Assembly: GCF_014356525.2 (NCBI RefSeq)
Contig: NC_052517.1
Coordinates: 6,653,500-6,717,499 of the forward strand
Direction of reading: 5' to 3'
Source: Nilaparvata lugens
Taxonomy: Eukaryota; Arthropoda; Insecta; Hemiptera; Delphacidae
Length of the DNA stretch: 64,000 nucleotides
Positions 20,162 to 30,810 of this stretch are shown piece after piece. Position 1 is the first letter of the stretch. Each line of letters starts with the position of its first letter. The position numbers and the translations under genes were made by a program. The notes beneath the pieces were generated by a model. The model worked only from the letters and a program-made list of their open reading frames with translations. It was not told the DNA's origin and ran no database searches.

Positions 20162-21143
20162 GCAAAATGACGCTGCCTCCCTTCTGCTGAACAAACGTCA
20201 TTTTCCCAACAGTGCCAGCAACCTCAATGACTTTGACACAAGCTCCAAGAAAGTACCTCTGCTGTATCAATATGACAGAACCCATCTACCCACCAACCAC
20301 CTCGGAAACCGTGTAAACCTCCTGTACCCAATCCTCCCAGGACACCATGATGAGAAGAACAAGACCAATGCAAAGCTGAACAATGTTTCAGCACCTTACC
20401 ACACACCAGGTACCAATTTGGAACAACCTCTGCTGAAGATCAACTCTGGACCTCACTTCCAAGCCATTGGGTACAATAGCTGGGGAGGGGTTGTAGCCAA
20501 CAATTTGGGACCATTCTGCCAGGATACATCTAATATATCTGCAGCTTTGAACCAGTTTGTTCTGTCATCAAATTTTGGAGGGTGCCAGATGAACACCCCT
20601 CTGGACAACTCATCAACATCAGTGGACATTGGAGAAGATGGTCCTTGTTGTTCCTCAGCATCCCTTGGTGTGACATCAGGTAATTCTGATGTTACAACAC
20701 CAAACAATGTTGTGGGGACAAGTGATGCAGCATCTGGTGTTGAGGGAAATGTGTCTGCAACTTTGGGACATGTTGGCATAACCACTCCCGCAACAAATCT
20801 TGCAGATGTGATGGGTGTTCCTGCAAGAAATGGTGCAACTGGAGTCACTGGAGGGACAACATCAGGAATTGTTGCAGGAACTTCAGGAATACTTTTAGAA
20901 ACTTCTGGAACTTGCTGTGATTGTTTGGAAACAAAAACCAATCTTCCGCTCTCTGGATGTGTTTCACCTTGCAACAGATCATCAACTACAGCTAACAACA
21001 CACCTTGCAACCCCCAAATGTCACCAAATTCCCCTCATAATGTCATTCCTGGGAGCCTTTTTGGGTATGGGTGCATCCAATGTTCCAATCCCCACAGTTT
21101 TTGGACCGTTTGCCTGTGTCACAACCCAGGCGACTTCCGATGA
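20162..21143 (+). CDS. BAMBI: BAMBI-like, last exon (cytoplasmic tail)
   Basis: AG from the transmembrane exon plus G gives Arg, then the frame runs open to TGA at 21141. It encodes a juxtamembrane NDAASLLLNKRHFPNSASN segment, a KKVPLLYQYD motif and a long tail rich in Gly, Ser and Thr with scattered Cys pairs (CCSS, CCDC). No kinase domain follows, as expected for BAMBI. The tail is much longer than in vertebrate BAMBI (about 325 residues here). The plus-one frame is also open from about 20917 to 21408 and looks better conserved in composition after 21143, so a frameshift or a missed intron may place the real stop at 21406-21408. Confidence 0.75.
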
Positions 21144-21408
21144 GCATCCTATCTACAGTCTGCAGAAATCTAGTGAGCTGCCTTTCTGCAGTCTGAACAA
21201 GTCGCCGCCATCTTGTGATGGAGCTTGCTGCAGTGGTTGTTCCTCGAAATGTTTTGACAAGAATTATGGTGGCCATGTTTGTAATTTGTGTCAGGGAGCT
21301 TGCAATGATAGACTGAGTGCTGTAACAGCGTGTAACAATTTTGACAGTATAGATGATACAAAATCTAATTACAAGAAGAATTTGATGCCGCCATTCTGCA
21401 CAAATTAA
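21144..21408 (+). CDS. Possible BAMBI C-terminal continuation in the plus-one frame
   Basis: This frame (entered from the open overlap 20917-21143) encodes a cysteine-rich end: CSLNKSPPSCDGACCSGC, then CFDKNYGGHVCNLCQGACND and a final PPFCTN before TAA. Vertebrate BAMBI also has clustered cysteines in its tail. Reaching it from the upstream frame needs one lost or two extra bases, or a short intron, between about 20920 and 21140. It could be an assembly error; it could also be chance. Confidence 0.4.
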
Positions 21409-21746
21409 ACACATTTTAATCCAATTTTACAAAAAGATTGCAACTTTATTGCTCTATCAAATCTAATCACGATCAACTGCTGATTTGCATCCGTCATCCA
21501 CTCCTTCTTCTTCACCATTTTCGGAGATAATGTGTCCTTACCAGCTCTAAACAATGCATCCTTTATGTTACTCCACTTGTCATTGACATTTTCAATGGCC
21601 TTAATATCATTTTTTACAACTTCAAGATTATGATTGACTTTCTCTTTTGCATTACTATTACTATGCCAATAACTAGCTCCCCATAAAACTGATTCAAATG
21701 GTTCATTGAAGTATAATCTGATAAACTGTTTATTTTTATTGCACAT
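21409..21746 (-). pseudogene. Possible LINE ORF2 fragment on the minus strand
   Basis: The minus-strand frame includes a NVNDKWSNIKDALFRAG segment and then KKKEWMTDANQQL, which resembles the linker between endonuclease and reverse transcriptase of RTE/CR1-type non-LTR retrotransposons (DKW...I..AI..A, KKKEW-type). It has no catalytic motif and overlaps the probable BAMBI 3-prime untranslated region. Recognition is weak. Confidence 0.35.
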
Positions 21747-21830
21747 CTAGATCTGTATCTATTATTAATTATGAATCTATTTATCTCTAAAGGGGTGCTT
21801 CACAGTTTTTTATAGAATTACTAGTACCCT

Positions 21831-22021
21831 TAGGCTCAACTGACACTTAGGCGACTCAGGTGGAGAAGAGACTGGACTCTAGTGGAGAGCATGTGTTTTG
21901 AAATGGTGACGTCGCGGAGACTAGAATCGACTGGTCTGAGTGTCACCATTTGGAAACACATGCTCTCCACTAGAGTCCAGTCTCTTCTCCACCTGAGTCG
22001 CCTAAGTGTCAGTTGAGCCTA
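21831..22021. repeat. Family F long palindrome
   Basis: Two arms of about 80 bp (21831-21910 and 21942-22021) are near-perfect inverted copies, starting TAGGCTCAACTGACACTTAG and ending in its complement. They are separated by 31 bp. One arm plus part of the spacer recurs at 52357-52445. Confidence 0.9.
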
Positions 22022-22275
22022 GTGCCAGTGCACAAAAGCTGTTTAAATTTTTATAGTTATTAATTCCACAAGAACCAATCAGAGAAGCCGGCTGATAAGG
22101 AGACCTTCTCTGATTGGTTCTTGTAAAAATAATCATGGTTGAAATTTAACCGGCTTTTCTGCAACCGGCGCTGAGAGTTGCAGATAAGCCGGCTTATAAA
22201 AAAGGCCTTCTCTGATTAATTCTCGTTAAATTAATCACGGTTAAAATTTAACCGGCTTTTCTTCAACGGCGCTTA
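22022..22275. mobile_element. Family H TIR elements, degenerate pair
   Basis: Contains GAACCAATCAGAGAAGCCGG, CCTTCTCTGATTGGTTCT and TTAAAATTTAACCGGC in inverted arrangement, twice. A cleaner copy is at 56490-56646. Confidence 0.6.
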
Positions 22276-23065
22276 GATTTTCAATGTATGCATTATTGCT
22301 TTTGTAAAATATTTTGTAAATAATACGCTTTCATGAGTACTGAAAACTATTTTAGTTATTAATTTATTATATTTCCCAATATTTCCAACATTGATTTTAT
22401 TCATTTTTGCTAGTCATTTTAGAAATCTATTGTTGTATTCTCCTCTGAAAATTTTCTGTTTCACGTTTTTTAGAACTTGTCAATAATTATTGTAATGAAT
22501 ATTCGTTTTTAAATGTTTAATTGCATTTATCACAGTGATATCATTTGCAAAATAGAATAATAAAGGGCGGCTTTTCTCTATCAGTATCAGTGAACATGTC
22601 AGGTACAGTGAGAATATAATCCCCATTAGTTATAAAAATTACATACCAGTTCGGTCGGGCTAAGTGTGAATAGCCGCATTAAAACTCATGGGAATTATTT
22701 TCACTGTACCGGTCTCAGTCTCTGATACAGATATGTGGAAATCCAACTTAATTATTTTTAATAATATTATAATCAATATAAGGGAAATCCCCTCAAACAT
22801 ATTCCACTCATGTGCCTAAGATATTGGTCAAGTACTATTTTTGTACAGATTGAAATTAATGAGAAATTGTATTAATTTATTCAAATGACAATTAATGAAT
22901 ATTATTAAACCAATATTACTATTATTTATTTATTTAGAACAGTCACAAACTCGATATTTGGAAAGAGAAACAGGCAATTGCCCAAAACTTCTTCAATTCC
23001 TTGATTTTGGCACATAAATAGTCCAAAGTGAGGTTAAGTTTAATTTTTTTTTATTATTATCCTAA
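22276..23065. other. BAMBI downstream DNA with a candidate poly(A) signal
   Basis: AT-rich DNA. AATAAA at 22559-22564 could end the BAMBI transcript. A LINE-like TTTATTTATTTAG tail appears near 22925. Nothing else recognised. Confidence 0.4.
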
Positions 23066-23130
23066 TTATATGCTGTAAATCACCCCGAAGACTTCTGCTA
23101 CTGCAAATATTAACAACAGGGTAAACAGCT
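23066..23130 (-). mobile_element. SINE body fragment
   Basis: Contains AATCACCCCGAAGACTTCTG and AACAACAGGGTAAACAGCT, the complement of the SINE body. It is cut at 23130 by family B. Confidence 0.6.
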
Positions 23131-23980
23131 ATAGTGAGGTCCACGTTATAATGGCAGTGAAGAAAGATAGGAGAGCAACGTTGCCGATCCTCTGTCTTGT
23201 CAATGCCTTTTTTAGACGGTAGCTGATACAGGTTTATTGATGTAATATCAACTGTTCAATAATCAATTATATTTTATCAAGCAAGAAATTATATTTTTCA
23301 ATAATTCAATAATGATTTTTATAAATAAGATGAGATATTTTGTAAATAGCTAATACAGGTTTATTGATGTAATATCAACTGTTCATTCTGGTTTAAATAA
23401 TCAATTATATTTTATCAAGCAAGAAATTATATTTTTCAATAATTTAATAATGAATTTTTATAAATAAGATGACATTTTTTATTAATTTATTATAAAAAAA
23501 TAAAGTACATTCATTTATTATAAAAAAATAAAGTACATCATTTATTATAAAAAATAATTAGACTACAGTATCTCAATTTGTTCTATAAGAAAGGCTTCTT
23601 TTATAAAAAGTATCCATTTTGTCACTATAACTGAAATATGTTAAAGAAGCCACAGAGAAGGAATATCAGAGGACGCTTTCAATGTTGCACTCAATTGTTC
23701 GCCATCAATGAATAGTGGATACCCAACAATTTATTCTCCAATACGCCACATCTCCATAAACCTGTTTCCCGACTTTCTAATTTGGTTGTAACCTATTCGA
23801 GTTCAATAATTTATTATGTAGAATTTCTATAATTGATTATCAATTCTACATTGTTAGAAGACGATCTGGCAACAGAGCAAAGCGAGAAAGAGATAGTGCT
23901 ATCAGCTTCGTTCAATGATAGACAGGGATAGCAATACGATTGCTAATCAAACACTGCCATTATAACGTGGACCTCATTAT
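23131..23980. mobile_element. Family B MITE, long copy
   Basis: Terminal repeats ATAGTGAGGTCCACGTTATA at the left and TATAACGTGGACCTCATTAT at the right enclose about 850 bp. Inside are two direct copies of AAGCAAGAAATTATATTTTT (near 23280 and 23420) and three AAATAAAGTACAT units near 23490-23550. No frame. Confidence 0.7.
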
Positions 23981-23986
23981 GGCTGT

Positions 23987-24140
23987 TCACCCTGTCGTAG
24001 TGGTAGAGTACTAGTTTTTAGTAGAGTAGAGTGGGATAGTACTCTACCACTTGCCTTCTCCCACCATCGCTTCTCGCTCTACTCTACCACTACTATGCTA
24101 ATGAAAAAAGTCTCGAGCTAGTAGAGTAAAGTCGTGCCGT
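23987..24140. repeat. GTAGAGTA-rich palindromic segment
   Basis: TAGTGGTAGAGTACTAG and CTCTACTCTACCACTACTA are inverted and surround a short loop. Related GTAGAGTTAG sequence is found at 25315-25375. Confidence 0.5.
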
Positions 24141-24156
24141 AGGCTATCAAGTTTAA

Positions 24157-25335
24157 GAAGTATTGTTATTTATAAAGAAGTGTTAATGATTGTTTAAGTG
24201 TTAATTTATTAAAAAGTATTGACATTTTAAGGTTAGTTTTGTTCATTAGACAACACACTTTAGCTACCGTACTATTCTCAATTTTAGTGAAAACAGTTAT
24301 TTGACCAAGTAAGTAGAGTAGAGTTAGCTCGGTATTTATTAAAAATCTGGTGTGGCGCACTCATACAACCTTCCTTGCCGTTATGAAAATTGATCTCCTG
24401 ACGCTAGTGTTCCCGCGCATCTCAAGTCTACTGGCCTATTCAAAGATTTGAGCCAGCTGGTGACAGGGCAATAACGCTGGAGACACACATGAGGTCTGCT
24501 ATCTCTTCGTAGTGAACGATTTAATAGAATCAACAGTTGTCAACAGTTTGCAATTGATATAATCACAATTTCTCGTATTTCGAGCTTATTTTCAATTTTA
24601 GGTGAAAATGTTACTGAACATTAATTGTAGAGATTTTCATGCTCAATCTACTCCACTTGATTTTTTTTGTTTCAATTGTATCTGAAGCCTGATAATTGGG
24701 AATCTATCTGCATTGATGGGGCGGAGCTACTGAAATTTTTACAGATATGGGACTTGTGGCAGTTGATAGAGCTTATCGATGACTATTTTAGGTATGAATT
24801 TGATCAAAATCGTTGGAGCCGTTTCCGAGAAAATCACGAAAAACCCTGTTTTTGACAACATTTTCGCTATTTCAACCGCCATCTTGAATTGCATTTGATC
24901 GAAATTGTTCGTGTCGGATCCTTATAGTGAAAGGACCTTAAGTTCCAAATTTCAAGTCATTCCGTTAATTGGGAGATGAGATATCGTGTACACAGACGCA
25001 CATACACTCGTACACACACATACGCATATAGACCAATACCCAAAAACCACTTTTTTGGACTCAGGGGACCTTGAAACGTATAGAAATTTAGAAATTGGGG
25101 TACCTTAATTTTTTTTGGAAAGCAATACTTTCCTTACCTATGGTAATAGGGCAAGGAAAGTAAAAAGTGTTAATAATTGAAAAGTGTTAATTATTATTAA
25201 AAAGTGATAATTTATTGAAAAATATTGACATTTTAAGGCTAGTTCTGTTCACTAGACAACACACTTTACCTACCGTACTATTCTCAATTGTAGTGAAAAC
25301 CGTTACTCGACCAAGTAGAGTAAAGTTAGGTAGAG
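24157..25335. repeat. Direct repeats of about 170 bp flanking a family C copy
   Basis: 24157-24332 and 25167-25335 share TTGACATTTTAAGG, AGACAACACACTTT and CTACCGTACTATTCTCAAT. Family C (24343-25166) lies exactly between them. The arrangement could be a duplication of the flank or an old, larger composite element. Confidence 0.65.
24343..25166 (+). mobile_element. Family C element, complete short copy
   Basis: Starts AATCTGGTGTGGCGCACTC with CTTTCCTTGCC nearby and ends GGCAAGGAAAGTAAAA, so the subterminal ends are inverted. About 825 bp, with a short CA stretch near 25010. A 62-codon frame at 24667-24855 is identical in protein to one at 38135-38323, but a 15200 copy has stops, so coding is not supported. 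Confidence 0.7.
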
Positions 25336-25387
25336 TTAGTATGCCAGTTACTCGACCACTAACTCTACTAGTGAAAACCAGGCTTAA

Positions 25388-25565
25388 CGGTGAGCACACC
25401 TGACTAGCAATTTTAGTAGGTACCGGGTTCGATTCCCGGGCTGGCAAATAATTTTTGGATAGTAGCTCTCATCGAATTTCCATCTAGCTGTTAACCATGT
25501 TGTCAATATTTGCAGTAGCAGAAGTCTTCGGGGTGATTTACAGCATTAATTGGGATTTTTGTTTA
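25388..25565 (+). mobile_element. tRNA-derived SINE, plus orientation
   Basis: A tRNA-like head (ACCGGGTTCGATTCCCGGGC, then TGGCA) ends at 25446 and is followed directly by the body (TTTTTGGATAGTAGCTCTCA, GAAGTCTTCGGGGTGATTTA). The A-box part is degenerate. This head-to-body junction matches the minus-strand copy at 8709. Confidence 0.7.
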
Positions 25566-25566
25566 A

Positions 25567-25717
25567 GGGCCGATTGCACAGTGAGAGTTTAAACTGAATT
25601 TTATTTTAAACTGGATTAAATCCGTATCAAGTCTAGTTTGTTATAATGTGTTTCATTTTGAGTTTAAACCACCAGTTGATTAAATCGAGTTTAAGCTTTG
25701 ACTGTGCAAACGGCCCT
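25567..25717. mobile_element. Family G MITE, second copy
   Basis: Begins GGGCCGATTGCACAGTGAG and ends ACTGTGCAAACGGCCC. Inside are inverted TTTAAACT-type blocks. Same family as 566-705. Confidence 0.7.
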
Positions 25718-26662
25718 AATAATAATTATTAACTATCTTTGTTATAATTGTTTTCATTTTTTTCAATGAAATAATTGAAAAGACTGATTATTTCTAGAAG
25801 TAACGTTTTTAAATCCACCTGACTTCAAATATCTCTTGAAATAGTTCTTTTGTAGATATTTTTTGTAAATTTTGTACAATACGTTTGTACTTAATGTACT
25901 TATTAGGATATGAATTTGAGATAGTGTGCTAATGTATTTTTCTATACTGCTATGTGATTTTGTAAATTATGACGATAATTTTGGTAAAATAAATTGAATT
26001 GTGAAATTTAGACTCACAGTTTTTACTTGTATATTCCAACCCCGAACATTTCATTAAAAAAGAAAACTCATTGGCGGTCATCGTTCCAAAGGGAGCACTG
26101 AGAGTACGGCGCTTACTTATAAGAGCAATGTATTAGATATGGTTCTGAAATCTATTTAGATTCACGTTATAAAATCAATGGAAAAGATAGGATGGCAGAG
26201 TGGCCAATTTTATTTTTCCACTGCCTTCCATAGTAGATAGCTGTGATTCAAGTCATCCCCGTATTCAGAGTGTCCCAAAAGTAAAGTGCCAAACTTCGGG
26301 AATAGGTTCTATGGGTCAAAAAAAAGAGAAAATGTCGAATGATCTTTTTTCCCAAAACGCTTCATTTACGAGATATTCGCCATTTTGTATTTTTACAAAA
26401 TAATTTTCATCTTTGAAGTTATCCAACTGATCGCTATAAAATCGGTAGGTATGTTCAAATAAGAGAGATGAACTGTAGAAAAAATATTCAACTTCGTCCA
26501 ATTCAAAAATTCAAAATGGCGGCCATTTTAAACTTTTAATCTAAAATTGCGGGAAAACGGTGATAGATAGAGAAATTCACCAAGAAATATTTTTTAGGAA
26601 ATTTTATTTACAATCAGTCAACACCAAAAAAATGAGAATCGGATGAAGCATGACAGAGATAC
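25718..26662. other. Intergenic DNA, nothing firmly assigned
   Basis: AT-rich. AATAAA at 25988 is a second possible end for BAMBI transcripts. A segment near 26270-26640 (GTGTCCCAAAAGTAAAGTGC, AAATGGCGGCCATTTT) looks like a dispersed repeat because of its phrase similarity to 29705, but no boundary could be set. Confidence 0.35.
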
Positions 26663-27172
26663 AATGAAAAGTGGCCATTGCTGCACTGATTACAGAACGC
26701 AAAGAATCACTTTTCCGCTCTAGTGCGGGAAAAATTTTCTGCACTCCAGATTTGCAACATGGCAACGCAAAATACTTAGTAGGTTATATGGAGCAACAGT
26801 GCAGCAAAATCAAAATGAAGTTGGTAACAGTGACTGCTGTGGCTGCTATAGTGAGCAGAGGTGCAACCAAGCACAACGCGCTAATTATTATTCATTATAT
26901 ATTATAACCAAGGACAACGAGGACTTTAGGATTTTAGGATTAAGGTTTTTATCAATAATAAAATTACACAGAAAAACATTTGATGCATTTCAGGCAATTT
27001 TACCCATAATTACCCACTTCTCATATTCAATGGTAACTGTAGGAAAAACTTAATGTGAAATACGTGCGCAAAGTTCCTCTGCTGCACTCAAGAAACCATT
27101 CCGCCCTCGCCTTAAACGTTTCTTTCGGTGCAGCAAACTGTCACTTTGCGCACTAGTTGCACAAATAACTAT
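26663..27172 (+). mobile_element. Family D element, copy 3
   Basis: Inverted relative to copies 1 and 2: AAGTGGCCATTGCTGCACTG at the left and TGCGCACTAGTTGCACAAAT at the right. Its frame is split into two overlapping pieces by one base relative to copy 1. Confidence 0.65.
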
Positions 27173-27699
27173 TTCGGGACCAAGTTTCGCTTATTTCGTC
27201 ACATAATATCTTAAAAAATACTGTAGCTACAGATCTGAAAAAGGTTTTGTTTAATTTTTCAGTTCATTTTACATAAAGTACGCTAAATTGTACATCTTAA
27301 TTAACAGCCAACAAAATACCTGTAGGGCTTCGTTTCAGCAGGGGAACTGAAATCTTTCACTCTGTATAACTTGGTAACTAAGCTTTTTCTGACCTATGCT
27401 AATTAGAGCTTTTCTCCTTCTTCTAATGTGTGCAATCACGCCCTGACTTATGGGCACTTTTTTCAGAACACTGTATATAACACTCTGTATATTCCAATGA
27501 TTTAATAATACATTTCCAAAGTAGAGTCTAAGTATGTTTTCATTCGGTATATTTATTCATAGCCCATAATCGATTTGGCAACTGTGTGGAGTTGGTAAAG
27601 GATAGAGATATCTGCTTTGTCTAATGACAGACAAGGATAGCGAAACAATAATTTTTATTAGGTGCTGACTATAACGTAAATTTCACGGTGGTTATCAAG
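27173..27699. other. Intergenic DNA, nothing assigned
   Basis: AT-rich stretch with a family B-like echo near 27595-27690 (GACAAGGATAGCGAAAC, ATAACGTAAATTTCAC). No gene seen. Confidence 0.35.
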
Positions 27700-27900
27700 G
27701 ATATCATCTAATGAAAATTTTGGAAAAAACTAGTTAAAATTAGCAGTGTGTGATCTCATAACCTTAACCTTTGGAACATAAACTTTTTATCAAAATTTTT
27801 GGAGAGAAATAGTACAGGCTCAGCCTAGTTTTTCCTTTAATGTCATAATTATATTATGATTATCATAGTATTTTGTACAATAAATGAATGAAATTCTGAA
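27700..27900 (+). mobile_element. LINE-like 3-prime end
   Basis: Shares GAGAGAAATAGTACAGGCTC, AGCCTAGTTTTTCC and ATGTCATAAT with 57985-58150, then ends in CAATAAATGAATGAA. A fixed tail ending in an AATGA repeat after AATAAA suggests a non-LTR retrotransposon end. No complete protein. Confidence 0.5.
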
Positions 27901-28354
27901 AAGTTTTATAATTCCTTTTATTATATTCATTCAAGATCTTAATTAAAAATTGTACTCTTGAATACAATTTGGAATCATCAGTTAAATAAAAACAACATAA
28001 TTTTCAACTTCAATATGGTAGATTGCCTAGCAACTTGAGTTACTTATATTTTAGGTTAATTTATTTTTAAAGTTGAGATATATCATAGAACTCTGAAGTA
28101 TTTTGAATGTAGCTATAAGTAAAACCGTTTCTCAATTTACCAAATTAATCTACTGAAAACCGTGTCATTTTATTTCATATATAATTTTCCAAAAAAATCA
28201 TCAAGTATGAATTTTCTAAAATAAACACAAATAGAAAGAAGAACCACAACAAGATTTTTGAAAAAAAATTTATCACCACCTTGAACCTCGCGAAAGTTGG
28301 AAGGAAAATTTTGTAAAAGTGTAGGATTTGAAGAATTTTGTGGCAAATTATTTT

Positions 28355-28466
28355 ATGGACTTGATACACTATCCAAAATTGAAGATGAGTTGTAAAAGTT
28401 TAGATCCAAATTTGTCAGTAATGTTAAAAGATCATGGTTACAAGATTGGGAAATATTTTGGTGAAG
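28355..28466 (+). CDS. Testis-specific serine kinase (TSSK-like), exon 1
   Basis: TSSKs are CaMK-group serine/threonine kinases acting in late spermatid development. The gene here has six coding exons totalling 1,020 nt including the stop (339 residues), close to family size. Exon 1 encodes an N-terminal extension and LKDHGYKIGKYFGEG, the strand leading into the glycine loop; TSSKs have a GY..G..LGEG sequence here. The start is taken as ATG at 28355; ATG at 28385 is in frame and would give a shorter N-terminus nearer the usual length. The donor is GTAAGC at 28467 in phase 1. It lies about 7 kb 3-prime of BAMBI on the same strand; nothing suggests shared function. Confidence 0.85.
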
Positions 28467-28594
28467 GTAAGCCTAAAGTAATTTATTATTTTTTAAATAA
28501 ATTCAGTCACCTGACTCATTTGTTTCAGAGTTTGCATATGTTTCTTTTTATAATTCTAGAATTCTACCATAGAGAGAAAATGGCATAAAAAGAT

Positions 28595-29270
28595 ATGCCA
28601 TGGTATAGGGCGTTTATGTTGCAAATGTGACTGTTAAAAGGTTGTGCAAAGGCTAAAAATAAACTTTCTACTTGTGATATAATAGTTTCTACTACTAAAA
28701 ATGATAGTTTTTCGATTTGTACATCAACAAGCTATCAAAATGAAAAAGTTTTCTCAGGAAAACATTTTTTTCTGATCATTACTTTTTGAGATATGAGCGC
28801 CTAAAGTTCAAATTTTTGGGACAGAACTTTTCAAATTCGGTACAATATAAATCCATGAGATTTGGAGGATAGATTCAACATGGTATTGCTGATCTAGTAA
28901 AAAAAGTACTTTCTGAAAATATCAATTTTTGAAAAAGTTATTCAATTTATCAAAAATAACTCAACTGAAAGTTATTTTTGGTCATTTTTAGTGAATTGGA
29001 TAACTATCATAGAAATTGATATTTTCAGAAAATTTTTGTTTTACTAGATCAACAATACCATGAATAATATCCTCTAAATCTCATGGATTTATCTCTTACC
29101 AAATTTGAAATGTTCTGTCCCAAAAATTTAAACTTTAGGCGCTCATATCTCAAAAAGCAATGATCGGGAAAAAAATGTTTTTCTGAGAAAACTTTTTCAT
29201 TTTCATAGCTTAATGATATACAAATCGGAGAACTATGAAAAATATCACCAGTTGAAAGTTTTTTTTAGGG
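28595..29270. repeat. Family L long inverted repeat (foldback) in TSSK intron 1
   Basis: Arms of about 300 bp (28630-28950 and 28985-29270) are inverted: TGAGATATGAGCGCCTAAAG on the left matches CTTTAGGCGCTCATATCTC on the right. The left arm is preceded by a family K fragment. The right arm continues after a family I insertion at 29272. Confidence 0.75.
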
Positions 29271-29271
29271 C

Positions 29272-29641
29272 CGGTTTCCGAGCTCCGGATTTAGCTAAGT
29301 CCTAGATTTTAAACAGCTGGAGTCAGAAAATTGGCTTTCCAAAACGGGGCGTAGTCACAGCTTTTATAACAGTAGTCGTAGTTTTTATTTTCTCATTTCT
29401 ATAATTGGAAACGTTTTTCCTTGACGAAATTAGACATTCCTAAATAATTCAAAATAGCTGAAACTTTACACTATTTTCTCTTTATTTTATTTTGTGTTCA
29501 ATTTTCTAGTTTTTCGAAACTCAATTCAAACGTGACTATGACAATGACTGCGACTACACCCCGTTTTGGAAAACCAATTTTCTGACTCCAGCTGTTTAAA
29601 GTCTAGGACTTAGCTAAATCCCGAGCTCGGAAACCGGCCCT
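29272..29641. mobile_element. Family I MITE with long TIRs
   Basis: The left end AGGGCCGGTTTCCGAGCTC and right end GAGCTCGGAAACCGGCCCT are inverted. AAACAGCTGGAGTCAGAAAA and its complement extend the arms to about 80 bp. It interrupts the right arm of family L (AAAGTTTTTTTT ... GTCTTTGCACAGCC). Other copies: 52446-52795 and a split one at 33247/34299. Confidence 0.8.
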
Positions 29642-30007
29642 TAGTCTTTGCACAGCCTTAAACTGAGGATTAATTTAATTCCTCCGTTTAAGGGATAAGG
29701 GTGTTTCAAAAGTAACATTTTTTTCATTTTTTGCTTACACGCTTTATCTTGGTAACAATGCGTTCCACCAACATGACTAACCGAACAAAAACGAAGATTG
29801 ATGAAGTTAACAAGTTAGTTTCTAGTAGAGGTTTGTAATATTTGTAATATTTCCTCTCTGCAATCACAGACTCGACTGACTCTATTCGACAAATTGGCAA
29901 CTGCGCTTCCACCTATGACTCAATCCATCACTGCAATTGGCTGATCTCCCTCCATTTTTCTGCGCCGCAAATTCCTCCAAGTCTGAAGAAGATTTGCACA
30001 GAGCATA
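29642..30007. other. TSSK intron 1, nothing assigned
   Basis: AT-rich intron DNA. One phrase (GTGTTTCAAAAGTAACATTT) hints at a dispersed repeat. No gene. Confidence 0.35.
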
Positions 30008-30412
30008 ATAATAGACTTTGAGAGAAAAATCCTGAGAAGGATATTTGGAGCCATTAAGGAAGGAGATGCTTATCGACAGCAACATAATGCTGAGCTGTAT
30101 GATCTGTATGGGAACAAGGATATAGTTACGGCTATCAAGCTGGGAAGATTGCGATGGGCCGGACATGTGATCCGGGCAGATGACAACTCACCTATTAAGC
30201 AAATCCTACAGGCAAAGCCAGAAGGGAAACGTCGACCAGGGAGGCCGCGCCTGAGGTGGTTAGATGTGGTGGATCGGGATGCTGGAGCGGCCGGACTGAG
30301 AGGATGGAGACGATTGGCACGGAATAGAGATGATTGGAGGCTTAGGCTTGGGGAGGCCAGGACCCTTGAAGGGTTGTCGCGCCAGTGATGATGATGATAA
30401 TAATAGACAGTA
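30008..30412 (+). pseudogene. 5-prime truncated non-LTR retrotransposon (RTE-like C-terminus)
   Basis: An open frame to TGA at 30386-30388 encodes ERKILRRIFGAIKEG, RLRWAGHVIRADD and GKRRPGRPRLRW, then RDWRLRLGEARTLEGL-like residues. The LRWAGHV and GRP...W motifs are characteristic of the extreme C-terminus of RTE/Jockey-like ORF2 proteins in arthropods. It ends in a GATGATGATGATAATAATA tail, fitting target-primed insertion. The endonuclease and reverse transcriptase parts are missing. Confidence 0.75.
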
Positions 30413-30548
30413 GCATAGAGAAAGGATTAGCGTAAGTCCATATTTATGTCTATATGTTTGTCTCTGACAGTTGTCAATAGTAATCGGCTTGGAATTTGGA
30501 ACATACACGACCTATACCAAGGAATATCCTCCTATGCTATTATTTCTT
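30413..30548. mobile_element. Family K remnant
   Basis: TAGCATAGAGAAAGGATTAGCG at the left and CCTATACCAAGGAATATCC at the right correspond to family K ends, with TAATCGGCTTGG inside. Diverged. Confidence 0.45.
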
Positions 30549-30589
30549 CTTTGCTTATACACTTATAAATAATATCATCCAATCTACAG

Positions 30590-30789
30590 GTTCCTATAGC
30601 AAAGTTTATGAAGCCTACAAATTTTACCCGAATGGACGTTTCGGTAGAGTTGCTTGCAAGGTGATAAATTGCAGAAAAGCTTCGAAAGAATATGTGGAGA
30701 AATTTCTCCCAAGGGAGTTGGACATCTTAAAGCAGCTCTGTCATACAAACCTGGTTCATGTTTATGATATTCTGGAGACTAGTAATCAG
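30590..30789 (+). CDS. TSSK-like kinase, exon 2 (N-lobe)
   Basis: This 200-nt exon starts after TCTACAG and ends before GTAAGA. The joined codon completes GEG, and the exon continues SYSKVYEAY (glycine loop, residues 36-43), VACKVI with the ATP-anchoring Lys at about residue 61, and EKFLPRELDIL with the helix C Glu at about residue 80. KFLPRE is a strong TSSK signature. It ends in phase 0 after DILETSNQ. Confidence 0.9.
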
Positions 30790-30810
30790 GTAAGAGGATA
30801 AAATAATTTA

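Noticed and set aside
20453..21010. 185-codon minus-strand frame opposite the last BAMBI exon
   Set aside because: Antisense shadow of the coding exon; the plus-strand frame continues the spliced gene.
21043..21414. Minus-strand frames opposite 21043-21414
   Set aside because: Antisense of the cysteine-rich plus-strand frame; no motif and no splice support.
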